Part shown: piece by piece, positions 45,341 to 59,200 of the stretch
Layout of the letters: every line of letters begins with the position of its first letter
Position numbering within the stretch: the first letter of the stretch is position 1
Source of the DNA: Capitulum mitella
Lineage: Eukaryota; Arthropoda; Thecostraca; Pollicipedomorpha; Pollicipedidae
DNA: 64,000 bases
Assembly: GCA_030062745.1 (NCBI GenBank)
Contig: CP099847.1
Location: 2,340,304-2,404,303 of the forward strand
Direction of reading: 5' to 3'
Notes under the pieces: generated by a model
Databases searched by the model: none
Told to the model about the DNA's origin: nothing
What the model saw: only the letters and a program-made list of their open reading frames with translations
Program-made: the position numbers and the translations under genes

Positions 45341-48300
45341 ACAGCAGCCAGCTTCCAGGCCGCATTGGGTTCCGACAGTGATGCGCTTCAGCTCTGATGT
45401 CCCTGACAAGGATATGCCTCAGCCAATAAGAATCACGTCTTTCCGGTGGCTGATAGGACTGTGAAGTCTGCTGGAATGAAACCCGATAACTTCCCCCGAA
45501 GGAATCGGGCGTGCAATCAACATTTGGGTTTCACTTGTCTCGCTCATGGGTTTTTGTACCATGCAGCACCGAAAACGTTACGTCTGCTTCTGCCCGGAAG
45601 TGAGCATCGTTCACATTTCATTCGTTTTTCGACACAATAACTTCAATGATTTCCTGAAAGCGAGAACTACGTTTTGTTTCCCGCAGAAAATTAATCCTCT
45701 CTGACTGTCTTGTAAAAAGTTAAAGTCATCCTAGCTCTACGATTTGTCTACCGCATCAAAGCAAAAGTTTGTTTCTCGTTGTGCCACTTCGATTATCGGT
45801 ATAAGCAACTACTATGGAATGTATATACTATGGGATATAAATACTTTGGGGTAGGAACAACGTTTCGGAAAGGATGAAACACTGCATCTCAGAAAATAAA
45901 GCCTGGGATGCGGAGAATATCATTGGTTTAATCCTGTTTCCATATAGGGACGGGGCTTCAGGAGTATTCCCACCGGTTTTCTGCTCGTCATTTCTAGACT
46001 TTTTAAAACAGCTTCACGAAACGTGGTGAGGTTTCCCTGCCTCTTCTAATACGTTCTACGCCACATCCCCATAGTTTTATCTAGCTCAGAGCCGGGGCCA
46101 GGCCGCGTTTTTGGTAGGCACCTCAGACTATTTTTGGCACCGTTGAAGGTAAAACAAACATGATTTCCAAAAATATAATTCTGAGATAAAACTTAAAATT
46201 TTATATAAGTGAATAGATGGATAAATAGGGAAAACAAAAATATTTTTGTTCATCTGACATCCCTTGACAAAATCAGGTCAAAGTCACAAGCTCAGAATTT
46301 GATTTTATGCAAGTACGTTATGCTAGTTTTCAAAATGCAGAATTCCGAAGTTATACAACTTCGCACAAGTGCCCTCCATCGCGCGAGTACCCTGTATCAA
46401 GATCGCCGAACTGTATCAAGACGGCCATAAGCAGGACTTTTAGAAATAAAGTCAGCCTAAACAACCAAAAACTTTTTCAATTCAAACGCAGTGGAATGAA
46501 ATCAGGGTAACTCCATATAACTCTGAGGTCGTTTCAGGTCATTTAGGTCAGAGGCTGGCTTGATGAACATGCGACCACGATAGTCCCTCTTTTTCATGGC
46601 CCTGGCACCTCCTGTGCCAACATCATACGAACAATGCAATACGATTTGTGCTTCTGAATTGCAGCATTACTAATAGAAGGTAAAAAGGTAAAAAAGGGTT
46701 AATTCGGATTCTGTTTATTCCAAAATTTTCTGAATCAGAGATAAAAATCTTCCAGCTGAAAAAAATATTCGTCGTATTTTCCAAGCCTAGTGAGTGCATA
46801 ACAATTTCCTCAAAATTCCAAACGTATGGGACAATGGAGGAAAGCCCCATCAATTAGTTCTTCATTAAATATTCTTGCCGACAGCATCAAAATCGGTCCA
46901 TAAACAGAGGCGTTGTAACAAGGCAAAAATACCCTCTTTTTGGCTTTTTGGCTTCTCGTATCCACCCCTTTAAAGATTTTCAAAACACCATTTTATAAAA
47001 ATGTGGTTTATGTCATGGTAAATCCAGTGTCGTTTGTTGCGATGGCATCCAGCGGGTAATTCTCAGGAAGGCCGAACAAACCTCTCCCCATAAGGAATGT
47101 GCAATATGTATACCCATTCGCCATGTGAAACCCAACACCGGTAATGTACCTGAACGCATATTGCTTTAGCTGCCTCCCCTCGGCAAAGGGTTTGTTGAGC
47201 GTTACAGAAATAAATACCGCATTTAATGACCCGGAAATACGTAGCTTAAATGCTGCATTATGATGCTGATCATCGCAGAGTTTTCGAATTAAAGTCCCAC
47301 AAATGTCGAGCCTGTTCATGGTCCATCAGACAGCGATACACGACATGCATTACCAGTAACCACCTAGATTTCATCTGCAAATGTCTGTAGGCTATTGAGA
47401 GGGACTAGCTCATTGGAACCCATAATTTGCAGCAAGAACACCAGACAACTCAAAAGGCAAGCTTTTCTTTCAGGGCAATGCTCCACCGTGGTCGACTTTT
47501 TATAAATAGACTTGGCTGCTCCGAAAAATGTCGCTGATCCTGAACTCTAAGCATAAACGCCTGTGATGACCCTCCCCCGATACGCAATGTCTGGATGTCC
47601 AGATATGCGTTTTGGGCACCCACAATCATTTTCCGAAAACCACACCCATGACTCAAATCATCCAGTGTTCATTTCTCTCGAGTGATAGTTTGTTTTTATA
47701 TAAATCTTACTTGGCTAGTTTATTTGGGATTGGAAACAACGCCAAGCCTTAGTTGCCGCGATTTGAGTTAAATCATTCCCAGTTCTAAAATGGAAAACTG
47801 AGGCACTGTTCACCTGCAGCAAATATTTATGTTTGCAACTTTCAGACAGATAGTGTCAATACCACACAACACGAAACAACAAAATGACATTGTTTTTTTT
47901 AAGGGATGCCATCTTTGTCAAAATGTTCTCCAAATGATTGCCCTTCTACACCGTTCATCGCTTTGGAAAGGCGTTCATGTACCGTCCTCAAACGTTTATA
48001 CATGCATTTCTTCGCGAGAGTGGCTGAAACTCGACGAGAAGTCAGGATTGGAGGGGGGGGGGGGAGGGAGAGATAGGCTGGGCATGGATCGGCTACTGCG
48101 CACCTTTCCCCGAACCTCCAAAAAACTCCGTGCGGCACCTTTGTCTTGACAAAATAGATCATGAGTGAGATGACGCATGAGATCATGAGTGATCTAGAAA
48201 TAACATCAGAATTGTATTTGCAGTGTCGTTCAAAGTTATGCAGTTTTGTATTCGATGCATCTGTGCTAAGAAATGTTTTACATATTGATATCGAGGTACG

Positions 48301-50000
48301 CGAAAGTATGCATTGTCGCGTTGTTATTTTGTTTGGTCCCAGAATTTTCAACGAATAACCCCGGACATTTGTTCCACAAACACCAACGCCTGAGGCAAGC
48401 GTGCGACATTACAGATGACAGTATCAGGAACTGACCCACAAATATAACCCGATAATAGTTACATTCGTCTTTATCAGCCTTTTATATACTGGATTTGTAA
48501 TAATGAATATGTAAACACATCTATGGGCATGGAATAAAGTGTGAATGTAGTCAATTAATGTATGGTACTAAACACGTCAGAAAACCTGTTTTTAGCAACA
48601 GCTGTTTTTTACCGCTAGGAATAAATAGTCTAAGCCCTTAATTTGTCATCTTTACCATTTCCCACCACAAATTTTTGGGGGAAACAACACAAACAATTTG
48701 GTAAAAAAGATGCAATAAAGAGTTGCCGGAGGTTAAAGGAGATATGCCAGGAGCTGCCTGTTCCAGATGCACTGTGTAAATGCAGTCAACCAAACAAATC
48801 AAACTCCGGGCGATCTCTTGGCGGCAAGAGCACTGGATAATCTGCCTTTCTATTGTACTTCTTTCCATCCGCTAGTTCAGTACAAGACAAGGTCACCCAC
48901 TGGCATTACTCTAAACCAAGAACGAAAAAAGGGCGCGGAATCGCGTACCGCACAGTCAAAATCCTTCAGCCTTCGCATCGATATCAGGCATAACCGCATC
49001 GCACATTTCAAATTCGTGTTAGTCACTTGTCGTTTCCCGCTGTATAACGAGGTTTCGGCAAATATATGTGTTCGCTTTCTTTTATGCCCCTTAATTTACG
49101 ACGAGTACCATATGCAGAACCATCGTCAGAAGGGATGCGCCTAAAATGAACATCTTGCATAAACACTAACAAGGCGATCTAAAGCACCAATGAATAAAAC
49201 AAAATGATTTAACATTCGCAAGGCTTTGACACAAATCTATACCTATAAAACGCTTGTAACGGTAGACACTGTTCCTCTTTTACTTTTTATCAGGCAGGAA
49301 AAGACTGATAGAATAAACAAGATAACCTAAGGTATAAAACTGATTCAAAGAATATAGACATGGTCTGGACCACAAAAAAACAATCACGGTCAGCTGGCAT
49401 ACACGAAAAAAACATGAGCGGGGCACAGGAGAAGGGTACCAGCATCCCATTAGATTTCTGCAGCACGCCACTTGGCTCTGATTGAAACACGCCCACTGAC
49501 TTTTGTCGGAAAAGCTGCTCTCCAAATCCAGAGTCTGTAAATATGGGACTCGGGGCTAACAACTTCATGGAACGTTTGTCTAAAAAAGCATTACCTATGT
49601 CAGATGTTGTCAGTTTGTCTCCTTACCAGTCCGCCATCAAGTTTTTTGCTCAGTAAAGAAGTCCGCAAAGCCACTGTTTGAGCTCCGCTGCCTGTCTGCC
49701 GAACGTTTTTGAATGCCGTTCACTTTCACAATCACGATTTTTGCGCAAGCGTCACGAGCTGCTCGGAAAGCTCTATCGACGATCAGGCGCGAATACTTCA
49801 GTGCGAATTCCTCGTCCTATTCAGAAGTCACCCTTCTGACTATCGAGTTAACATCTCCCAGTCTCTTTAAACGCAGCCCGTCCTCTATTATGGTTGGGAA
49901 ACAATAAACTGCTGAAGAGAACGACCAAACAGTCTTGTAAAGGCCATCTGACATCCCGGAATGCTAGCTCTTTAATCCCTGTCCGTGTAAATCGCGGCGA
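45341..50000. other. AT-richer unassigned block
   Basis: Balanced to AT-rich sequence with a G-run at 48053-48064. Minus-strand frames at 47008-47319 (103 codons) and 47450-47656 have ordinary amino-acid composition but match no family I know. I see no RNA genes. Confidence 0.4.
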
Positions 50001-53000
50001 TCAGCGCGCGATCTCGCGCCAGGGGCAGCTCGTGCCGCCACAATTTACGGCGCCACACCAGATCTAACGAATTCATTGGATCCGTTTTGTTGTGTTTACC
50101 AGAAATCTACATTTTACGGTCACTCTCAATGGCCGCCAGGATCTATTAATTCCAGGGCTGGATATATTTACGGCCGGAATTATCCAGATGCAATTAGGCT
50201 CGGGAAGACGGACCCTGACCGCGGACGATGGGCGTCTCTGCCGAGCGCGCTCGAGGCCGCCTTCTGACCAGGCCCGGCGACGTCGGCCCGCGACAAATGA
50301 TGTATACGGCCCATCGTATAAGTGTATCATTTCCCAGTTTCTCTCTTTCAGTCCTGTGTGGTCTTGCGAGACGGAATGTTAACGACCAGCCAGTAAATTT
50401 TATGACACGATTTCCAGCGCTTTATGGTGAGCCAATATAGGTGAAAACGACCCGGTTTTCCAGAGGCGCCGGCCACCGGGCGCGGCCGGCACGGGCGGCC
50501 AGGACACCGCCTCCCGGCCGACCGAGGCTGACGAGCCGTGACTCCCACGTGACGGCCCGCTCGCCCTCAGCGAGGGTCGCTCGGAGCAGACGTGACAAAA
50601 TCTGCCGCTCCCCGGCCGTTCACGACGCCTGACCCGGCCCCTGACCCGGCCGGCTCGGCGCGGACAGCCGCGGAAGGTCTCGCCGGCTCCGAGCAGGAGA
50701 CCGCAACACCGGATCACCCGGCCTGCCTTGGCGCTCGGCCGTCTGCAGCGGTGCGCGCGAGAGACCTGCGGCAGCGCGTCACTGTCGGATTGCTCATTGT
50801 TTCCGTCCTCCGCTTTTGGCAGGCCTCCCGTCCTCCGCCCGCTGTGACAGCGTACGGTAGCTTCCATTCATGAAATCGCCTCACGCTCCTCGCGCAATAA
50901 GCGGGTGTTGCGAGAGTTTCGCCAAACCGCGTCCAGCACCGTAGCAAGGTTCGCTGCGGTTTTGACCGCCTCCGAACGCCGCCGCCGTGCGGAGACCTGA
51001 CAAGACGACTGACGAGCCTTCACGCACCGTGCACGCACCGCTGCGCACGATCTGTCAATGCACTTTCACGACTAATGACTCCGTCACATTACAACAAAGT
51101 GATTACGACTGTGCCAAGGAGATTGAATGTATCCGACAGAGAAGTATGCAATTTGTGACGGGCCCTTACACATGCCAGCAATTCCTCGTGAGCATAATTG
51201 GAGGGCAGCTTAATTAGCTTTGTCAGGAGATTAGAGAACCGTGGAACACATGGCCGCTTTCGGCCGGAATCTCAATCGGCGGAGCGACGTGATCGTTCCA
51301 GCGCGGCGCCTGCTGGCAGCGAGCACGATATCCCGCCCACACCGGCTCGGGCGGCGTGCAGAGGAAGGCGAGTCTCGCTGGAGCAGCCGGCCGGCCGCGG
51401 GCGGTCCTCCTGCGGCGGCACTGGTCCCAGCGGCTCCGCCGGCGCCGCAGAGGCTGCCCCCTCACCAGACGTGACATGAACCAGCCGCCTGCAGTCAGGA
51501 GCGACCGGGAGAGCCTCCGGGCCCGACAGTGCCACGCTTTTGACGAACCATGTTTGGGTTTTAGGCGTGATGGCGAATTCAGATCATGAGGCTTCACGCG
51601 GCTTCAGAAGGGTCTCTTGACTCTGGCTTCCCACGAGACCCCAGGTTGCATAACATTAAATGTCATGAACTGGAATAAGATCCAAAAGCTTGACATGGTT
51701 TCAGAGTGGTCTCTTTGGCTTCCAGCCGGAGTCGGGGTTACATTTTAACATTAAATATTCTTCACTCGGTGCCCTCTAGTCCCGGTGCTTTCGAACGTGG
51801 CTGAGGAGAATGTTCAATTTATCATTTTGGAAGAAACCGAGTGTTTAGTACGTAATTTAGTCTGTCCGCTTATTTCTATCCACACAGGCCCAAAGTCTGG
51901 GTTATTTTTTTAACACATCTGTACATTTGGTACAAATCTGCACAAACCGCGCACCGTGCAAACTAAGTGTATGTATGCTATAACTTTTACCAAACGCATA
52001 TCATTGCTCTATTCTAGCCAGATCGCTATACATTTTACGATTGAAGTGTCCTATCATCCTCGCATTTTACGCAGCACTGTGCGACTTACAGTGGTCACCA
52101 TTTTAAAACTTTACTGTTCTCCTCTTCCGTCGAAAATAAGAAGAATGGAAAAATATCATTTATATACGATCGCGGCAACAACCAAGGTATTCAAATGGCA
52201 GAACTATGAAACAACGATTGTTTAACATGAAGGTCTCCAGGCCGCATTGCCTATGTTGAAATACGTGGGCCAATATCATCGTCCAGTTGACGTAGACCAA
52301 GTCACATCTCATTCCGTGTTGTCAAATTTCAGATGACTTGTTCTCGTTTCTCATCGTCGGTTTAACTGCACTAGTTTTTGTGACTCGCCCGTAGTTGGTC
52401 TCGTTTCACCGATGAAAAAAGATAATCAGACCATGCTGGACTTTCGATTCCATAACTTTTTTACAGGATGTGTTCAAGTTTTGACTCTGTGAAGAGCTTG
52501 ATACATCTTGAGATCGGCTTCGAAATGAGCAGAAAGTCTCCGATCACTGGTGATCCCCGTCGAGACAATCGGCGACAGCGAGGAAGAAAACCGATGATCA
52601 GCAGGTCCCAAGCCGGAGACATTTCAAGACATGCGACGGCCGCGCGCCCAGCCCCCATCCACGTGAACAGCATGGCTCCGAGCTTTCCCAGATGAACGAA
52701 TTTCAGCCTGTCGCTGGTCAATGGATCGTCCTTGAGTTCCGAGAGGTCCCGGCGGAACTCGGCGATGACGTCAGCCTCGCCGGACCTGCACGGCCCCTTT
52801 GTCAGAGCCCAAGCGGCGGGTAACGTGATCCCGGCTTGTGGCGGCGAAAAAGTGCTCGAGGCCTTCGCCGATGAAGTGAAGCGGTGATTAAAGTCGCCTT
52901 TGATTGCTGGAAATTTAACATTATACCGTGAGTAGTGGGAAGGATTAAGCCTCGCCTTTCAGTGGTGACAGACGCTATATCCTGAAGCAATACACTTTAT

Positions 53001-53590
53001 TACGAAAGCACTTTTGACTCTTTGGCTTTCCGTCAATAAATTTGTCCATGGGCAAGGATAAGAACGTTATAAAAGTGTGCTGGGATGGGGATGATCAGCG
53101 GCAAATTTGGGGACGAAATGTTCCATGCAACGCCGTAACAAAAACGCCAAAAACTGAAAAGCAGTTGGGGCAGGCCCCCTGCCCCATGTCTTACGCATTT
53201 GCCTTTGCACATGTCCGCAAACAGTTGACTATATTATATGTATGCTCTGAGCAGCTCTTTGAAAAGACATCTTGTTAATAAGAAACGCATGAAAAAACAT
53301 TGGTTAACGCAGTGACTTAAATTAAATTAAAAGTATATGAATGTATACTCGTATACAGCACATTGATTGGCTGGTTGCTTTGAGGTTTGTTTCGCAAGAT
53401 CAGTAAGTCGTGATGACAGTGCAATGATACATGCACTAATTACGTTAAACAGCTCTGATGTCTCGGTTAAGAAGGGATTTGGTGACTCCAGTCAAAAATC
53501 GTCTGTGAGAAGTCCATGCTCTTTTCGTGCTACAGGCAGTCTGCGGTCATTTTCCCAAGCTGTTGCAATCAAGTGGCATCCGTGACTGGC
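50001..53590. other. Mixed block, no gene recognised
   Basis: GC-rich at 50200-51500 and AT-richer from 51600 to 53580. Two diverged copies of about 65 bp lie near 51605-51668 and 51700-51765 (GGTCTCTT, GGCTTCC, then TAACATTAAAT). Nothing else was assigned. Confidence 0.4.
51605..51765. repeat. Diverged direct duplication, about 65-bp unit with spacer
   Basis: Both copies run CTTCAGAAGGGTCTCTT or TTTCAGAGTGGTCTCTT, then GGCTTCC, then GTTRCAT and AACATTAAAT. They are about 95 bp apart and differ by several substitutions and small gaps. Confidence 0.5.
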
Positions 53591-55500
53591 CCCTCCCATG
53601 AACATAGCAGCCCGTGACTCGGGTGCGGACGACGTGCCGAAGTCCGGCGTGTGTCCGGCCGGACGGGAGTCAGCGGCCAGGACGGCGCGCAGCCCACCAT
53701 CGCTTGCGGCCAGACGCGGTCGGCGGGTCGGCCCGTGACAGGTCAGCGGCCGGCGGCCGGCCGTGGACCGGCCACCGGGCGTGGTCGATTGCCGGTCGGC
53801 CGGGCCGGCCGGGATCGATCCGCGCCGGCTGGTCGGCCGCTCCCGTTCGTCCCCGGCGCGCCACGGAAGCCCCGCGTGGACAGACCCTAATATCTTGATT
53901 CCAAATAATTTACAGCCGGCAATAAAGACGTAAATCTCGCCGACCGATAAGATAAACTGTAAAACTACCTGAGTCAACCGGGGCCGGGCCGGCCGGCCGG
54001 CAAACAATCGGCCGCCTGTCCGGGGCCCTGGGGGACCCGGCGGCCGGCGACGACAGGCCGCGAAACCCGAGGCCGGCTGCAGTGTCAACAGGCCGCGCGC
54101 GCCAGATGACACGGCGTGATACCGAGCACCTCGGCGCAAAGCCCCCGGGCATTGCCGAGATAGACCAGCCTCGAGTGACGGCACTGCCGGCCGCAGACGG
54201 GCCGACGGCCGCGCGCGCACAAAGGTGCAGCGCTGAGACCCGGAGCCGGCCAGGGACGCTGCAGCGCCGGTCCGCAGTTTCGGACGCACACCGCCGCGCG
54301 GCCCCCGCTGCCGATGTTTGCCGGGCGTGGGGACGGGAGATGACTTGTGCGCCGTCCGGCGGAGCCGCCGCGGGCTCGGCACAGTGCACGAGCGCCGCAG
54401 GGGCCGGAAGCGGGCCTTATCCGGGGGCTGTCCGAGCCGGCTGTGGGCGGCCAGCGCCCCGCGCAGCCCGGCCGGCCGGTCGGCCGCGCCAATCACCAAT
54501 AAATTCCGGCCGCTGCCAGCTCTCGTAAAGCGCGGACCACCGCCAAATCTCATTACTGCGGGAGACAAGAGCGGCGAGTAACGCCGATTAGGCCGGCTGG
54601 CCATCATTGCCGACCGGGGGAGACGGGCCGGGCCTGGCCACCACTCGGCTGCACTGTCCAGCCCGGACGGCCGACAACGGCTGGCAGCCACAGCCGGCGA
54701 AGAGGCCTGCACTGTGCCGGTGCGGACTCTGCACGAGGCAGGTGGGGGCGAGTGCGTCGTTTGACGGTGGACTGTATCCTCGCCGTCCGACCTGATATCA
54801 CGTGGCGGCGACCTCGACAAGGGACGCTCTTTGAGAAACCCTGTAGTGCAGATGTGGACAGACGGGTGTACTGAGACAACCAAGACCTGCGCGACTCGTC
54901 ACACAAGTGAGCTGGCCATGGAGCCGCCGGCGGTGTGTGTGCTGCGGTGACGCCGTGAGTCTGTGAAGAGGGCGATATGCGCGCTGCACGGCGGAAACGG
55001 CCCGAGGCGGAGTCTGGCCTGGGCTCGCCGCGACGGCGGGCGGCGAGCCCGGGTCTGGGTGTCCGTACCCCGGTACCCGGACACCACTGTTCCGGGCGGC
55101 GCGGGGTACTCGGCTCCTGCCTCCAGGACATGGGTACTCGGCCAGTCCGCGCACACCGGCCGGAGGCGAACGGCTGACTTCCGTCTGTGAGCTGAACAGC
55201 CGGGTCGGTGAGCGACGTTTGCGAGCGGAAAATCGAGTCCCGCGAGTGCCCGACCGCAGTGTGCGAGCGGGAGACCGCGATTTGTGAACGGGACACTGGT
55301 CTGTGAACAAGGGACTGTGGCCTGTGAACAGGAGGAAACAGTCTGTGCACGGGAGACCGCGGCCCATGACACAGCGAGTGAATGTGACATCTGGTTAATT
55401 GGTGAGTTTTTGGTCCAGGTTCGTAACACCAGGCTCGTAATCTCGATCCCATGCAATACATATCTCCAAAAACTTCTTTTCTTGGGCTGCATCACGTGAC
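53591..55500. other. GC-rich block with long compositional open frames
   Basis: The minus-strand frame at 53492-54883 (463 codons) is Arg/Pro/Ala/Gly-rich and has no domain I know; such frames are expected where stop codons are rare. A perfect inverted repeat GTGTCCG / CGGACAC flanks TACCCCGGTACC at 55058-55083. Confidence 0.4.
55185..55370. repeat. Degenerate minisatellite, about 21-bp unit
   Basis: Units such as TGTGAACGGGACACTGGTC, TGTGAACAAGGGACTGTGGCC and TGTGAACAGGAGGAAACAGTC lie head to tail, with more diverged TGCGAGCGG forms to the left. Confidence 0.7.
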
Positions 55501-58500
55501 AGTCTGCTATCCAGACCTCCATGCAGTGTAGTTTAGAGCAGGTCGTTGCATATTATTACGTAAGTCCCGTATAATAAAAAGCCCGATTGCTCTGTGAAAT
55601 CTTTATAGCGTAATTATGTACATGAAGAACGACAAGGCCGCTAAGAGGTCTGTGATACAACTACATTCGCCTCTCTTTGAGTTGATAAACACACACCACA
55701 AGGCAGAAAATACTGATATTTCTTATAAATCAGTCACATAAACAACATTGCATAAGGATGTCAGAACCCCTTGTTCAATATTCATATATTTGTTAGGAAC
55801 CTTTCCAACAAACCAAACATTTTTTCGTTTGTTCACATCAGCCATTGGAATTGCGCAAATTGGCGTGCTTAGGCCCATGGTTCGCTGACTAAATAAAAGA
55901 GAGATGATATCCACACAGGGAATGGAAACTGTGCAGGGGACCATTTATTCTGACCAACAGAAATTTTTAAGTTTTTGTTACTATTAATCAAATAAAAAAA
56001 TCGCATATATCCTCACGTATAAAGGTATAATGAAGATAGAAAGATAGATGGATACATCACTTTATTCTTCATTCTATACTTTCTGCCTAAATCTTGTATA
56101 TTGTGGCCGTTCTTTTTGTTATTATTGCACATTTCCCCTTAAAACCGGCCAAAAATATTGGGGACCCAAACCAACATTGGGGGACCCAAATCAACATGGG
56201 GGCCAGGGCCCTCTCAAAAGCCTACAAACTGACACCTCTGCATGGGGCCCTTGACGTGCAACGCACTGTTGATCACGTCACTGCGATTTATGTTTTGTCG
56301 ACTTTATGGCGGTTGGTTTTATTTATCTTGAGGTTCAGTTTAGATATGACCCCGTCGTAAAATACTTCTGTCAACGACATTGTTGCAGAGCACTACAATC
56401 TGACGTCCTACAGCAATTAAGACACGACACCCTCATGTCTCGGATGGTCGGTAACTCGGCCAGCGCCCGAGAAAGTTACGCGCATTCGTAAATCACCCGC
56501 CACAATGCTGGGCAATGGCCGGTAATGAGACCATCATCAAACTGCCGCGACTGCGTGAGAGGCGCGCTCGCCTCGGCGCTGCTGATGGTCGCTGGCGGCA
56601 GCGGCGGTCGCTCGCCGTTTGTCACGTGATCGGAGCGGCGCGTCGCCGGAGAGCGGGCGGCCGGCCGCGATGCCCGGCCGCGCGTCTGGAATGCGAGTCC
56701 ATCGGCGCGGCGGCCGCCGTCTAAACGGCACACTTATCGGCCGCCGGCGCGTCACAATCGCCGCCGCTCCGCCAGCTGTCGCGGCCGCGGCGGCCGCGCC
56801 GCGCCGCAACATCCACTCAGCCGCCTCAATGCACCGCGGCGTTCGGCCTCGGCCGCCGCCATCTGTCCGAGAGAGTCGGCGGCGGCCGGGCCGGCCGGCC
56901 GGTCCGCTCGGCCGCCGCCGGAGACGAGCGCCGACGCCGCCGGCCGAATGTTTTCGTGTTCGGCGGCGTGCATAATCAAATCACACAACGTTGTCGCCCG
57001 GCGAGGCCGCCGCCGGGCGGCAGCGCCCCATTCTCCGGCTCCTCCACGCCTGCTCTTTTACGATCAAAATATAATACATATGCAGATGACGTTTATTGAT
57101 TATAGCGCGGCAGTTCAGGCCGGCGGCGCGATAGAGATCGCCAAAATGCCTCGGACATGGAGCCGTCTTTGTATGCTCGTTTTTTGATGGGTAAAAAACG
57201 CCCCGCGCTTGGCTTCCTGACACATACGAAGATGCATCGGCCGGGACCGGTCTGCGCCGCGACAGGCGCCGGCGCGCACCTTTTGTCTGCAACCGCCGGC
57301 CGCCGCGACAGCTGAATGCCCGCGCTTGCGCAACTTTTTCTGCGGCGCGAGGAGCTCGGGATACCGCCGGCGGCGGCCGGCGGTCGGAGCAGGTCAGGGG
57401 CGGGTCAGACCGTTTGGTCCGAGCGACTGGTCCGAGCGGTTGGTCGGAACGTTTGGCCAGACCGGGCGGACATCAGGGACGGTCTCCTGAAGGACGGCGC
57501 GCCGAATCGGAGTGAGCCAGGGAACCAGGTCAGGACCGGGGCAGTGAGCCAGGTCGGGATGGTCGTCTGACAGTGGGGCAGATAGGTCTCGATGGCGATG
57601 AAGCCCACCAGAATTCCATCTTGTGTAGACAGCGTTACAATTTCCCGGTACCCTGAATGTTGACGGCCGCTTCCCTTTTGTTCATTTGCTTTGGTTTCCT
57701 CTCTCAGTTTACTTCTGTCTGTGATTACTGACCTTTTAGGTTTCTTAGACGAAATCGTCTTGTACTTTTAATCGTGGCAATGCTGGTAATCTGTTTAAAT
57801 TGATTTAGATCTGGTCTTAAATGTTCAGGTTTAGTATTAAATCTGGCGCCGCGCTCTGTCGCTGTTAGAGCTGGGCCTGGGCGGCGCAATACTGTCGGCT
57901 CGGCCGCGAGGCCACCGGAGACGAAAACGTATCGGCCATCTCTGCACTTGGACCCCTGCTGCAGGTCCATCGCAGCTGCCTTCACCTCGGAACAGTAAAA
58001 GTTAGATGATGACTGGCAGGCCCGTCTGCCTCAGGCAGACTTTTCAAGACCACAGCCACGCCATTTGCAGACAACAGTCAAAAGTTCACTGAAGCGGTCA
58101 GTGCAGGACGCCGCCCATAGGTCTTCCCCTAATTGCTTATTATTTCATGATTGTAGCCGACATGTCAAGCCGCCAGCCATCGTATCAGGACTTCAGCCGT
58201 CAGTTCACAACCTCCACCCGTCAAGAACCAACGACACTGTCCAAAGTCGCCACAGCCAACACGGACGAAACATCGCTAATGTAGTCTGATGTGCTCATGT
58301 ATGCATGGCCTCTAGGAAACACGTGGGGGGGGGGAGTGCTCACTCGAAAGGTCCTGTATTAAATAATAATAATGAAAAACTCTGCGGATGATCACTCAAC
58401 ATCGGAGGTGCTGCAGCGCGCCACAAAAACGGACGGCTCCACCGCTGACCTCCAGCCCCTGATAGCGACGGTGTCCCTCGGACCACGGCCATCAGTTTCG

Positions 58501-59200
58501 GCCGCCGGCCTCCCTCAGTTCGGCCGGCGGACGGCGGCGGCGGCGGCCCGGCCGGCCGCGCGGCTGGCGTCCGTGCAGCGGCGGCTGGCCGCGCCCTGAC
58601 AGGAATGCCGGCTGCAGTCCGGCCAAGATATATTGTGGTATGCGCCCATGATCGCGGCGGCGATAGCGCCAGAATGTGGTGCAGGATTAGCGCCGCCGCC
58701 GCCGCCGCCGCCGCGCTGGGGAGACGTCGCGCGGGTCGCGGCGGCGCGGCGGTCGCGCGCCGCCGCGATCCGCGCCGATACGCGGCTTAGCGGCGACGCG
58801 GCGCGAGACGCGCGGCCCGGCCGGGCACGCCGCGGCCGTGCCGGGCCGGCCGGCGGCCGTTCTCGGCGGCCGGCTGCGGCGGCCGGCTCTCCCGGCGCCG
58901 GCCCGTAAAGCCCGAGCGAGCCGGCCGGGGCCGCGGCCGCCGACTCGGCAAGACGGCCGGCCGGCCGAGCCGAGACGCGTCTCTCGACCGAGGCGTGGCT
59001 CCTGTTCTCGCCGAGGAGGCCTGCACAGGCCGGCCGTTCAAGCTCCAGCGTGTCCGAAAGGCCAGATTTTCCGTGCCGTTTGCACCATATGGCTGGCCGG
59101 CGCGCGGCCAAAGCCGCGGCCTGCCGCTGGGCGTGGTGTTGCCAGGCCAGGTCTGCTGGATCTAAGCTTCTCGGCAGTCCGTGATCACGACATTGCAGGC
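55501..59200. other. AT-rich block then CpG-rich block, no gene recognised
   Basis: 55501-56480 is AT-rich, with two adjacent copies of GGGACCCAAAYCAACATKGGG at 56159-56203. 56490-57370 and 58480-59130 are very CpG-rich with GCC/CGG triplet runs (58692-58715). A G-run lies at 58325-58334. Open frames in the CpG-rich parts look compositional. Confidence 0.4.

Noticed and set aside
46081-46620. Element-like G/C-rich ends around 46.1 and 46.6 kb
   Set aside because: The ends do not form an inverted repeat when aligned by eye and no target duplication was found.
53492-54883. 463-codon minus-strand open frame
   Set aside because: It is rich in Arg, Pro, Ala and Gly, crosses CpG-rich DNA with open frames on other strands, and shows no domain. 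Stop codons are rare at this GC content.
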